Source of the DNA: Vicugna pacos
Taxonomy: Eukaryota; Chordata; Mammalia; Artiodactyla; Camelidae
Direction of reading: 5' to 3'
Length of the DNA: 64,000 nt
NCBI RefSeq assembly: GCF_048564905.1
Contig: NC_133005.1
Coordinates: forward strand, 9,117,001-9,181,000
The position numbers and the translations under genes were made by a program. Positions 36,575-47,690 of this stretch are shown piece after piece. Numbering within the stretch: position 1 is the stretch's first letter; each line of letters begins with the position of its first letter. The notes below the pieces were generated by a model, which saw nothing but the letters and a program-made list of their open reading frames with translations, searched no databases and had not been told where the DNA came from.

Positions 36575-38474
36575 CTGCATTATATGATAGTTCTATGTTT
36601 AATTTTTTTGAGGAATATCCATACTCTTTTCCAGACAATGACTGCAAAAGTTTACATTTCCATTAATGAAGCACAAAAGTGTTCTTTTCCATTACATCCT
36701 AGCCAACACTCATCTCCCCTATTTTATAGTAGCTATTCTAACAGGTAAGAGGTGATAAATAAGATTTCTTATTGTGGTTTTGATTTGCATTTCCCTGATG
36801 ATTAATGATGTTTCTTTTTAGAGGCTTCAAATCTGGGCAATTTGTATGTAGTCTTTGGAAAAAAATGGCTATTCAGTTCCTCTGGCATCTTAAAAACAGA
36901 TTATTTTATTTGCATTTGAATTATATGAGTTCCATATATATTTTGGATATTAAACCGTTATCAGATACATGCTTTTCAAAAATTTTCTCCCATTCATAGT
37001 TTGCCTTTTACTTTTTTGGTTGTATCATTGTGCAGGCTTTTTTTTTTTTTTTTTAAATATATAGCCTCCTTATTTATTCCTGTTTTTGTTGCCTTTCCTT
37101 TTGGTGTCATATCCAAAAGAATCACTGGCAATACTGAAGTCAAAAAGCTTTCTCTTTCTTTTATTTTAGAAATTTTAGAGTTTCATGTCATATATAAGTA
37201 TTTAATCCATTGCAAGTTCATTTTGGAGTGGTATAATATAGGGCTTTGATTTTATTCTTTTATATCCAATTATCCAGTTTTCTCTACACCATTGATTGAA
37301 TAGACTATCTTTCCCCACTAAGTAAACTTGGCTCCACTGTCAAATATTACTTGATCACATATGAGAGGATTTCTTTCTGAGTTCTCCATTCTGTTCCATT
37401 GGCCTATGTGGCCAGTACCACAGTATTTCAAATAGTACAGTTTTTAAATACTGTTTGAAAGAAAGTGTGATGCCTTCAGCTTTGTTCTTCTTTCATGGTT
37501 GCTTTGGCTATTCAGGTCTTTTGTGGCTCCACACCAACTTTAAGATTTTTTTTTTCTGTTTCAGTGAAACATGCCATTGGAATTTTTGATAAAGGGTTTA
37601 TTGAATCTATAGATGACTGGGTAGTATGAGCATTTTAACAATATTATTTCTTCCAATCCATCAACACAAGGTATCTTTCCATTTATTTGTGTCTTTTTCA
37701 GATGACTCACTGTTAGGGTATAAAAATGCAGTTGATTCTGTGTGCTGACTTTCAACTCTGCAATTTTAACATTTGTTTATTAGTACTAATTGTCTTTTGG
37801 TGGGATCTTTATGATTTTTATATATGAGATAATATCTGCAAACAACGCCAGTTTACTTCTTTCTTTCTTTCCAATTCAGGTCCTTTTTTCTTTCCTAATT
37901 GTTCTGGCTAGGAATTGGCTTCCTTGTACTTACCCTATCTGACGTTAGTATTGAGATTATGCTGGCCTTATTAAATGAGTTTGGGAATGTTCACTCCACT
38001 TTATTTTTTTAAAGTTTCAGAAGAATTGGTGTTAATTCTTCTTTAAATTTTTGATAGAATTCACCAGTGAAGACATCTGGTCCTGGACTTCTCTTTGTTG
38101 GGAGATCTTTAATGATGATTAAGTTTCCTTAGTCATTATTAATCTGTTTAGATTTTTTTGTTTCTTCATGATTTAATCTTGGTTGATTGTATGATTCCAG
38201 GAATCTATCCATTTCTTCTAGCTTAACAAGCTTGTTGGTGTATAACTCTCATAGTCTCTTATGATCATTGCAGTTCTGTGGTATTATTGTAATGCCTCTT
38301 CTTTCATTGTTGATTTTATTTATCTGAGTCTTCTCTCTCTCTTTTTAGTTATTATACTTAAAGTTTTGTCAATTTAAGAAATATTTTCAATTAAACCAGA
38401 TCTTAGTTTCATTGATCCTTTCTATTTTTTTCTGGTCTCTTACTTTTGCTATGATCTTTTTTAGTTCTTTTCTT

Positions 38475-38645
38475 TTCTTTTTTTTTTTTTAATGTAGTCA
38501 TCCACTCTTTATTTATTTATTTTTTGTTGTTGTGGGGGAGGTAATCAGGTTTGTTTATTTATTTATTTAATGGCAGTCCTGGGGATCGAACCCAGGACCT
38601 CATGCATGCTAGGCACGCGCTCTACCACTGAGCTATACTCCCCCC
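38475..38645 (-). mobile_element. Camelid VIC-type SINE, antisense
   Basis: Reverse complement of the same tRNA-Ala-derived SINE as at 18,398. The B box is read at 38,586-38,597 (GGATCGAACCCA) and the A box at 38,622-38,632 (CCACTGAGCTA), and there is a T-rich tail end with TTTA repeats. TTTAGTTCTTTTCTT flanks it at 38,460-38,474 and 38,646-38,660. It inserted into the old antisense L1. The head is better preserved than in the other copy. Confidence 0.93.
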
Positions 38646-39284
38646 TTTAGTTCTTTTCTTCTGCTGAATTTGTGCTTAGTTTGTTACTTTTTTTTTTTTT
38701 CTTGGTCCTTTATGATGAAAGTTAAGTTGTTAATTTGAGGTCTTGTTTCTTGATGTAGACATTTATTGTAATAAGCTTCTCTCTTACAATTGCTTTTACT
38801 GCATCCTACAGGTTTTATTATGTTGAGTTTCCATTGTCATTTCTTTCAAGATATGTTTTAATTTCTATTTTTGTTTTTTCTTCTACCCAGAAATGTGTTT
38901 CTTCTGTTCAGGAGTCTTATTTAATTTTCACATGTTTGGACTTTTCTAGTTTACTTTCTATTACTGGATTCTAGTCCTATACAGTTGTGCTCAGAAAATA
39001 TGGTATGATTTCAATCTTATTAAATTTTCTAAGAGTGATTTTGTGTGTATATGCCACATCTTTATTCATTCGTCTGTTGATGGACCCTTAGGTTGCTTCT
39101 GTATCTTGGCTATTGTAAATACTGCTACTGTGAACATTGGGATGCATGTATCTTTTCAGTTTAGTATTTTTGTTTTTTCAGATATATACCCAGGAATGGA
39201 GTTGCTGGATCATATGGTTTTTGTTTGTTTGTTTTTGTTTTAAATCTCCATGCAACTTTCCACAGTGGCTACACCAATTTACAC

Positions 39285-40535
39285 CCACTCTGGAGTAAGG
39301 TTCTTCCAATCCTGCTGTGGCTCCCTGGTGGCTCAGGTGGCTTCTTCAGGCTGCAGGGTGGGTCTGAGATGACCCTGCAGAGTACCACAAACTGAGCTTC
39401 CCCTGCCGGGCTGGGCCCAGGGCGCAGCACTGGGGAACGTTCCTGCGGTCTTGGAGCTGGGTCCGCCCCTGGCAGCAAGGCACAGACTGTGGGCCTCAGG
39501 GCTCCTGGAGGTCAGGCAGGTCAGCCAGCAGCATGGGGGCGTCCATCTGGATCTCACGCTGCAGGGACTCCACGTCTGCAGGGATCATGCCTTGGCCCTC
39601 AAGCCAGCCAGCAAGCAGGGAGGCCAAGAGCGGGAGAGTTGGCCTGGCCGTCCTGGGGCCCGTCAGCCACGCACATGCCAAAAAATTGGCTTAGGAATTC
39701 CTCCAGGTCAAAGCAGACACCCTAGCCAGCCTCACTGCCCGCTGGTGCACCCGAGAACACAGGGGCAGGGGGTCCTCCACCTGCGACTTGGACCGCTGCT
39801 GGGTCACTAGGTTGACGTCGGCTGACTCTGAGGCGGAGGGCTGAGGGGGCCCCCGGGATCTGGACAGGGTGGGCCAGAGGGGAAGCAAGGCAGAACATTC
39901 AGGGCGCCGGGGCCCGGCAGCCCGCGGTGGGGCCAGGAGGCCGGAGGTGGTGGCGGTCGGGGAAGGGGGGGCAGGTGCAGGCTTGGGGGGCCGAGGGTCG
40001 GTCAGACAGGCTGTGCTGGGGGGCCGGCGAGAGGGCTGGGAGGGGGGTCGCGGGTGCAGGGGCAGGGGGCCGGGCCATGTGAGTCCAGCGCTCCCGCAGA
40101 CGTCGGTCATTGTGGCTGAGCACCAGCCCCGCCAGAAGGTCGGGCCCCACGCTTCTGGCGCTCCGGCTCCTGCCGCCGCCGCGGCTTCCCGCGCCGCTCC
40201 CGCTGGCGCTCCTGGGCCGTCACCGGCTTCCTAGGCTCAGAGGCTTCCAGAGGGGCCCTGGGGCCACCTCGGAGCCGGCTCCTCAAAGACTTGAGCAGAG
40301 CCGGCCTTGAGGGCTGCCTTGGTGTTGTCTGAGATGGCCCCCTCCCTCTTCGGATGGGTGGTTCACTGGCGGGAGGGGTAGGGGTTAGGGGGGTGGGGGG
40401 CTGCAGTGTAAGATCAATGGTATCAGGAAGGGGGCGTGGAGGTGGGGCTGGCGAAGGAGGGTGGAACTCCATGGCGCAGTCCTCACTGGGGCCCCGTGGA
40501 CTGGGCATCTCGATGTGGAGGCAGTAGATTCACTG
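39285..40535 (-). pseudogene. Unidentified proline-rich GC block, probable retrocopy
   Basis: A 1.25-kb CpG-rich insert inside the twin-primed L1; the L1 resumes cleanly on each side. On the minus strand an open frame of 133 codons (40,508-40,107) begins MPSPRGPSEDCAMEFHPPSP. It is proline-rich and contains a basic patch (RQRERRGKPRRRQ). Later segments in other minus frames look protein-like: LSHNDRRLRERWTHMARP, FDLEEFLSQFFGMCV and ADVESLQREIQMDAPMLLAD. I cannot name the parent. It has frame breaks but no introns that I can see, and no poly-T at the left end, which an antisense retrocopy would normally have. It could be an incomplete retrocopy. Confidence 0.55.
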
Positions 40536-41010
40536 GCCAGTGTGTGAGGGGGTCCCTTTTCTCCACATCCTTATCAACATTCATTATTTGTGTTCTTTTT
40601 AATAACAGCCATTCTGACAGATGTGAGGTGATACCTCATTGTGGTTTTGATTTGCATTTCCCTGATGTTAGTGACGTTGATCATCTTTTCAAGTGCCTGT
40701 TGGCCATTTGCGTGTCTTCTTTGGGGAAAAAAAAAAAAGTCTATTCATATCTTGTGCTCATTTTTTAATTGTTTTTTAAATTTTGAGTTGTATGAGCTGC
40801 TTGTATATTTTGCATATTAACCCCTTATAGGTCATATCACTTGCAAATATTTTCTCCTATTCAGTATTGTCCTTTGGTTTTGTTGGTGGTCATCTTTTCT
40901 GTGCAGAAGCCTTTAATTAGATCTCATTTGCTTATTTTTGCCTTTATTTCCTCTGCTTTAAGAAGCAGATAAAAATAATTGCTATGATTTATGTTAAACA
41001 ATAGTCTGCC

Positions 41011-41856
41011 TTTTCTGCCCGCTCCCCCCTTCCCGCAAGCGCCGCTCCAGCGGCACCACTCTCACTCGGATCTCCAGCTAAGAGAGCGCCACCGTTGTCT
41101 CCCTCCAGCCGCCATCATGATCACCTACCGGGGCCTCATCAGCCATAATGAGATATTCTCCGAAATCTACAAGATCCGGGAGGTTGCGGAGGGCTGTGTC
41201 TGGAGGTGGAGGGGAAGATGGTCAGTAGGACAGAGGTTAACATTGATGACTCGCTCATTGGTGGAAATGCCTCTGCTGAAGGCCCCGAGGGCGAAGGTAC
41301 CGAAAGCACAGTAATCACTGATGTCGGTATTGTCATGAACCATCACTTGCAGGAAACCAGCTTCACAAAACAAGCCTACAAAAAGTACATCAAAGATTAC
41401 ATGAAGTCAATCAAAGGGAAACTTGAACAGTGACCAGAAAGAGTAAAACCTTTTATGACAGGGGCTGCAGAACAAATCAAGCACATCCTTGATAATTTCA
41501 GAAACTATCAGTTCTTTATTAGTGAAAACATGAATCCAGATAGCATGGTGGCTTTGCTGGACTACCGTGAGAATGGTGTGACCCCATATATGATTTTCTT
41601 TAAGGATGGTTTAGAAATGGAAAAATGTAAACAAATTTGGCTGTTACTTTGGGTCTATCACCTGTCGTCATAACTGGCTGGCCACTGCTTTCATCCACAC
41701 AACATCAGGACTTAAAAGACAAATGGAACTGATGCCATCTTGAGCTTCATTTATTTTGATGTTGATTTATTTGGAATGGAGGCATTGTTTTTGAGAAAAA
41801 AAACGTGTAGGTTGTCTAAAAATAAAATGCATTTAAATTTAAAAAAATAAAAAAAG
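41011..41856 (+). pseudogene. TPT1 (TCTP) processed pseudogene, full-length mRNA copy
   Basis: Complete retrocopy of translationally controlled tumour protein mRNA. It opens with TTTTCTGCCCGCTCCC, the 5' terminal oligopyrimidine start of TPT1. The start codon is at 41,117 ([20 protein letters not shown]). A frameshift lies near 41,192, a stop near 41,431, and the frame returns as [20 protein letters not shown] and [18 protein letters not shown]. The normal stop codon is damaged. The 3' UTR (GGTTGTCTAAAAATAAAATG) ends in a poly-A at about 41,840-41,855. AATAGTCTGCC flanks it at 41,000-41,010 and 41,857-41,867. It sits in the inverted part of the twin-primed L1 and so is younger than it. Confidence 0.97.
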
Positions 41857-43429
41857 AATAGTCTGCCTATGATTTCCTCTAGTAGTTTTATGAATTCTCT
41901 TCTTACATTAGGTTTTTAATCTACTTTTTTTTTTGGATTTGGTGTTAAGAGAATATTATAATATCATTCTTTTACAGGTAGCGGTCCAGTTTCCCAGCAC
42001 CACTTATTGCAGAGACTGTCTTTTTCCATTGTATATTCTTGTTTCCTTTGTCAAAGATTAGTTGACTGTGGGTGTGTGGGTTTATTTCTGGGCTCTCTAT
42101 TCTGTTCTGTTGATCTGTGTGTCTGTTTTTGTGCCAGTTTTAAACTGTTTTGATTACTGTAGCTTTATAGCAAAATTTGAAGTCAGGGAGTGTGATTCCT
42201 CTAACTCTATTCTTTCTCAAGATTGTTTTGGCTATTCAGGATCCTTGCATTTCCATACAAATTTTAAAATTATTCTAATTCTCTGAAAATGGCATGGAAT
42301 ATTACTTAGCCATAAAAAGAATGAAATTTTGCCATTTGCAACAACATGGGTGGACTTGGAGGGTTTTATGGTAAGTGAAACCCAGACAGAGAAATACAAA
42401 TGCTATACAATATTACTTATATGTGAAATCTGAAAATACAATAAATTGATGAAGACAATGAGAAAGAATCAGACTCACAGATATAGAGAACTAGCAGTTA
42501 CCAGTGGGAACAGGGATGGGGGAAAGGACAGTATAAGGGTAGAGGATTAAGAGGTACAAACTATTATGTATAAAATAAGCTACAAGGATATATTGTATGA
42601 TGCAGGAAATATAGGTAATATTTTATAATAACCACAGAGTATAGCCTTTACACATTTTAAATCACTATGTTGTACACCTGTAATTTATGTAATATTGTGC
42701 ATCAACTATACTTCAACTGAAAAAATGAGGCTGAGTTGTAAAAGAAATAAGACTATAACATCAATCTGGAGAAAGTTTTGTTTTGTGTGTGTTTGACAAG
42801 AATGTTCATTCTACTTGTGTTGAAAGGAATGTTCTCTTTATATTTGTTAGGTCAGCTTGATCTAAAGTATAGTTCAAGTCCAGTATTTCCTTACTGCTTT
42901 TCTGTCTTGATGATTTATTCATTATTGAAAGTGAAGTATTGAAGTAAAAGAAATTATGGTCTGAAATGATCTCTCTTGGCCCTGAACAGTGCCACCTTGG
43001 GGAAGGGTTGATGTGGATCAAGTCAAAATTTTCCTCTATCTCCAATGCATCCACACTCATACATTTTTGTTCTGACAGTGTGCTGGGACTTCTCCATTCA
43101 AAGCCTGGACTTCCAGATAGGCTCTTTCATGTGTGAGTGATTATCTGAGACAGGGCTCTTCAGGGTCTCCTGGATCATGGCTGGGAGGAACTGGAGGTAG
43201 TTTATGGACCACTTCAGGGTCAACAGCCAAGATCAAGGTCTGCAAGCCTATTCATCAATGTGCAGGTGGGCAAGGCTCCTCCTGGGTCCCATGGCATATG
43301 GTGCTGGATCCCACAACTCCCTCAAGGCACTTTAGTGTGTAAATAGATGCTAAATTTTTGTTGTTTGGAAGGAGGCATGAACAACTATGTCTTATTCAGC
43401 CATATCTTTGTGATGTCACCTTTCTTCAC

Positions 43430-43990
43430 TTCGTTTTATCCATTAGAGTTCAGTGTTGTTTTCCTCATATAGATCTTGTACATATTTTGTTAGAGTTACA
43501 CCTGAATATTTCATTTTCAAGAATGCTGATGTAAATGACACTGTGCTTTAATTTCAAATCCCACTTATTCTTTGTTGATGTATAGGAAAGCAATTGGCTT
43601 ATGTATGTTAACCTTGTTTCCTGAAACCTTGCTATAACAGCTTAATAGTTCCTGGAAGTTTTTGTTGATTCTTTTGGATTTCATTGATAGATAATCAAAG
43701 TCAATTCTGGGCAAAGACAGTTCTAGTTCTTCCTTCCCAACCTGAATAGCTTTTATTTTCTGACTTATTGCAACAATGACTTCCATTTTGGTGTTGAAAA
43801 GGAGTGGTAAGAGGGCATATTGTTCTTTGTTCCTGGTCATAGATGAGTTTCAAGTTTCTCATCATTTAGTAAGATGTTAGCTGGAGGTTTTGTGTATATA
43901 TTATCAACGTGAGGAAGCTCCTGTCTATTGTCTATACTGTTTAAGGTAAAACAGCTCAAACATTCTATTCCTAGTAGCATTTCTGCTGCA
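43430..43990 (-). mobile_element. Antisense L1 ORF2 fragment
   Basis: Antisense reverse-transcriptase region from another L1: complement of the area before and after the catalytic motif (near 43,700-43,830), then GTTTCTCATCATTTAGTAAG and ATGTTAGCTGGAGGTTTTGT. It abuts the 5' end of the old L1, which may have inserted into it. Confidence 0.7.
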
Positions 43991-45284
43991 AACACAAAGC
44001 AAAACAACAGAGAGGGAGGGAGAGCTGTGAGCTCATTATAGCTCATGGTGCTTGACTCCTTCTTTTAACCCACCATGAATCCCTAACACTTCAAATGTAC
44101 TCTTTAAGGGATTTGCTATCTTGTTGCATAAATGTTCTGTCCTGTTCAAATTTATTTTTTTCTCAGTGTCTCATAGAAAGCTTTGCCACACTTGATGTCC
44201 AGTACCTTTCTGTTGTTCGGGATTTATTGCTGAGTGAAATAATAAAGTGTAGTAATAAAAATATATGGTATAGAATTGATGATTGAATCACTGATGGTTG
44301 CATTGTACTGTTTCCCAAGTACATTGGTTCTATATTTGAAGAAAAAAACCTGATTATGTATTGCAGCCCTTGGTAACTTTTTATTCCTGATGGCTTGTGC
44401 ACAGTCAACTAAATTATCTCAATAATAATTGCAATAGCTCTAATGTAATATGGGACAGAGATTCAAATAATTCACTTATGTTCTTTAGAGCTTTTTTATT
44501 TACACTAGTAGGACATTTACAAAAGGGAAAAATCACTCTGTTTTTGTACAGATTCACATGTGGTCACTTCAAGGTTCTCCACAAGGCACTAGGAGATACT
44601 TCATCCTATCAATAGATTGTTGTTATCTCTTTAGCCAATAAGAATTTGACTCAGAGATACCTAATAAATAATAAAACATAAATGTTACCTATCCCTTGCA
44701 GCTGCAGAGGGCTATGGTGTTACTAGCTCAGTCTGTGAATCATGGAGATTTAAAAACTGAAGCTAGCTGGGCTTCTGTGAGCTGCACAGCTTGTTACTGA
44801 AGTGACTATTACAAATACAAAGTGAGTTCAGTTCTTACCTTCCTTCTGTTCAGATGACAAACATAGCAACATAAATGTATAAAAGACCTCCCTCCAAAAT
44901 TTTGTTACATTGGAACCCCATTTGTGATTGATGAATTATAATGTACAATATTTAAATCATTTTGGATAGTATCATTTTTTAATATACACCTGTAGGAATT
45001 TCCAGGGTAAGGGCTGTAATGTAGATAAGAACGGTCAGGAAACTCACTTTCTTCTTCCCACAACCACAAAGCACCCAGATTGTTAGATGGAGAAAGGAAG
45101 GTTCATAGTCAATTACCTGAGGTTTATAAGGCTAACTCTGCCATGCTAATTATGTCCTAAACAGTATCAACAAACTGTTCCTGTTAATCAAAAAACAACA
45201 TATGTGTGTGTGTGTATTTCCTTAAATTAAGGGAGCAGAATAAAGTAGTGTAATAAAAAAGTGTGATGTGGAAACAGAATTAGT
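43991..45284. other. Intergenic DNA, no gene seen
   Basis: About 1.3 kb of AT-rich DNA without a gene or named repeat. Confidence 0.5.
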
Positions 45285-45480
45285 TTTGTAGCTCTGCCAT
45301 ATGCTTATTGTATGATTTTGGGCAAATTCCTTAACTGATTTAAATGTCAATACCATAGTCTTTAAATTGGCTTCCACATAGTTCTTAACATACAGGGTTT
45401 TTGTGAGAATTAAATAAATGAATAATGTTAAGTTACTCAATATAGTGCTGGCCACATCAGCAGCATGCAGTGAATGTTAA
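45285..45480 (+). mobile_element. MIR SINE
   Basis: Sense MIR: TCTGCCATATGCTTATTGTA, GATTTTGGGCAAATTCCTTA, TTTTTGTGAGAATTAAATAA and TGCTGGCCACATCAGCAG follow the consensus order. Confidence 0.75.
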
Positions 45481-45810
45481 GCAGAACTGTAACTGCAAAA
45501 TCCCAGTATTAATGCCAAAATTGCTTAGTGATAAGTTTAAGAAATACAGAGTCTACCTTACATCTCAAAACTCTCCTGAAGAACAAAAAGGAAGATTTTA
45601 AGACATGAAGAGAGTGATTATATCCTTGCAAGGAAAGGCTTAATTGTACAGAGTTGTGAGTTACCCTCAAATTCATTTAAAAATCTATCAACATTTCTTT
45701 TTAGGTATTAGGAATTTATTTTAAATTTTGTCATAAAAACAAATGAGCTTTCCTCAATAAAATTATCCAAGGTAATCATTAGAAATTATTTTAATTCATT
45801 CTCTCTGCTT

Positions 45811-46152
45811 AAAAATACCATAGACTGTGCATCTTATAAACAGTAGAAAATGAGGTCTCACAGTTTTAAAGGCTGAGGAGTCTAAAACCAAAGGATGGCA
45901 GATCTGGTCTCTGGTGAGGAGCCACCTCCTAGACAGTTGTCTTTTGGCAGTGTCCTCACATGGTGGAAGCAGCAAGGAAGCATCAAGGAAGCATCTCAGG
46001 CCTCTTTTATAAAGGCACAAGCTGCATCCATGAGGACCCCACCCTGATGACCAAGTCACCTCCCTAAGAGACCTATGTCTTAAAACCGTCACCTCAAGAG
46101 TTACAATTTCAACATACAAGTCTTGGGGGGACATAGACATTGAGACCATAGC
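45811..46152 (-). mobile_element. MLT1 LTR fossil (ERVL-MaLR)
   Basis: Reverse-oriented MLT1-type LTR, about 340 bp and close to full length for the family. Landmarks are AAATACCATAGACTG, CCTCACATGGTGGAAGCAGC, CTCTTTTATAAAGGC and the end AGACCATAGCA. MaLR LTRs of this type predate the eutherian radiation. No internal region is present. Confidence 0.8.
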
Positions 46153-47149
46153 ACAAATGTAATTAAAATGTGTTACTGCTGGGTTAAATAAGAACTTTGT
46201 GTCAGAGTACACAGGAAAAGGAAAAGGTGGCCCCAGGGATGGCAAGAAGTGTTAAGACTGGCTCCCTGACAGAGGGCCTAACACTGGTAATTCACATCTG
46301 TAACTTTCACATCCCCGTTATAAATACTCTGAATTCAGTGGATAAGAAACACCAGCAAGTCACAGTAGCATGAAACAAGCTCTAGGGCAGTGTTCACATC
46401 AGAGTGCCTCTGCTTCACACACATCTGTCTTAAGCCATAGCTTTTTTTTTTTAACCTATCATGTTGCCTTTTGCTACTTATCAAATCAGCAAAGTGTAAA
46501 TCAACATACACATTTCCATTTTCCCTTCAACTTCTCTTTGGTTCTTTAGGTCTAAAAATGTGGGGAAGAGAGGGGTGGAGAGTTGAAAGAGTAATAAAGC
46601 TTCTATTCAACAAGCCAGGAGCTAATATTTAATATCATTCCAACTTGAGTGTCTTTTGTTTTAAAAAAAAATCATCATCATCATTATCATAAAAGACAAC
46701 TATAAGTGAAAATTTGAAGAAAATTAGACTTTTGTAACTAAAAATCAGTATCATTAACATAATTAAACATAACTGAGTACTGATTTAACCCTCTCTCCAA
46801 GACTCTAAAGGACAATAATAAATTAGAAATACCACAAGGAGAGAACAAATAGGAAAAAACTACAGCAGAGTGCTAGAGACACAGGCCTCCCACGGGCCTG
46901 CTGTGGGCTGTCTGGCTGGAGTCTTGAAAAACCTTTAAAAAAGAAACTGCTTACTGCTCGATAGAGTAATTTGTGCTTTTTTTTAAGAATCTCAAGTCTC
47001 CTGAGTCATCACTTGCCAAATTGACATTTGTTTTTCACTGTCATTTTAATGTGTGTACCTGTTGGGGCTCCAAAATGTTTTTTATACATATATATATATA
47101 CACACATACACACACATTTTTGGAAGACAAAAGTTATTGTTTCTCTTTA
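46153..47149. other. Intergenic DNA, no gene seen
   Basis: About 1 kb of AT-rich DNA with an ATC-rich stretch near 46,670 and a TA/CA tract at 47,076-47,117. No gene. Confidence 0.5.
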
Positions 47150-47690
47150 TAGATTAAGAAAATCAAGACACAATAGTCAAAAATTGGAAGTAACACGTGT
47201 CTATCAATAGATAAATAAATTAAAATGTGGTCTATATATGTATATAAATACATATATAAATAATATACATATAAATAAACATATAAATATGTTTATACAT
47301 TTTCTTTCCTTTTTTTCCTTTCTTTAAAGAGGAAGGACATTCTGACAAATGCTGCAACATGGATGAAGTTTGATAACATTATGCTAAGTGAAATAAGCCA
47401 GTCACAAAAGGACGGATGCTGTATGAGTCCACTTAAATGAGGCACCTGGAGAATTCAGACTTACAGAGACAGGAAGGGGAATGGTGGTGGCTAGGGACTA
47501 AGGGGAGGTGGAAATGAAAAGTTAGTGTTTAGTGGATACAAAATTTTAGTTGGAAACGTTGCAAAAGTTTTGAAGTTGTATGACGGTGATGGTTGCATTA
47601 CAATGTGAATGTTCTTAATATACTTTAAATGGTTAAAATGGCAAATTTTATTTTGCATATATTATATAACACTTAAATTAAATCAGCAGA
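47150..47690 (+). mobile_element. Old L1 3'-end fragment
   Basis: Sense L1 3' end of an older subfamily: CAAATGCTGCAACATGGATG, ATGCTAAGTGAAATAAGCCA, then a 3' UTR with GGTGATGGTTGCATTACAAT and TTAAATGGTTAAAATGGC. An AT-rich TATA tract interrupts it near 47,230-47,300. Confidence 0.75.

Larger units (their letters stand above)
39026..42735 (+). mobile_element. Twin-primed (5'-inverted) L1 carrying two retrocopies
   Basis: The 3' part (42,291-42,735) is sense L1: GGAATATTACTTAGCCATAA through the 3' UTR to a short A-rich tail. The 5' part (39,026-42,290) is antisense. It begins with the complement of exactly the L1 segment that precedes the 3' part (ATGCCACATCTTTATTCATT) and runs back into ORF2. 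This head-to-head layout, with a shared breakpoint, is the known outcome of twin priming during target-primed reverse transcription. The old antisense L1 continues on both sides. A diverged target-site duplication may be present (TAAGAGTGATTTTGTG versus TGAGGCTGAGTTGTAA). Confidence 0.8.
35080..43424 (-). mobile_element. Old antisense L1 LINE carrying several nested insertions
   Basis: Antisense L1 in four pieces: 35,080-35,715 (3' region), 36,575-38,474 and 38,646-39,025 (ORF2 reverse transcriptase to endonuclease), and 42,736-43,424 (endonuclease region, then 5'-UTR-like sequence). Landmarks in antisense are GTTTTGATTTGCATTTCCCT at 36,776, TCTGGTCCTGGACTTCTCTT near 38,079 and GTGATGTCACC near 43,411-43,421, the last typical of an L1 5' end. 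About 3.6 kb of L1 remains once insertions are removed. ORF1 appears deleted and all frames are broken. An LTR-like element, a SINE and another L1 sit inside it. Confidence 0.8.

Noticed and set aside
39451-40310. Plus-strand open frames of 66-121 codons, suggesting a CpG-island gene
   Set aside because: They are shadows of the GC-rich minus-strand block, and the block sits inside an L1.
45796-46245. Minus-strand 149-codon frame
   Set aside because: Falls across an MLT1 LTR fossil; no domain and no gene context.
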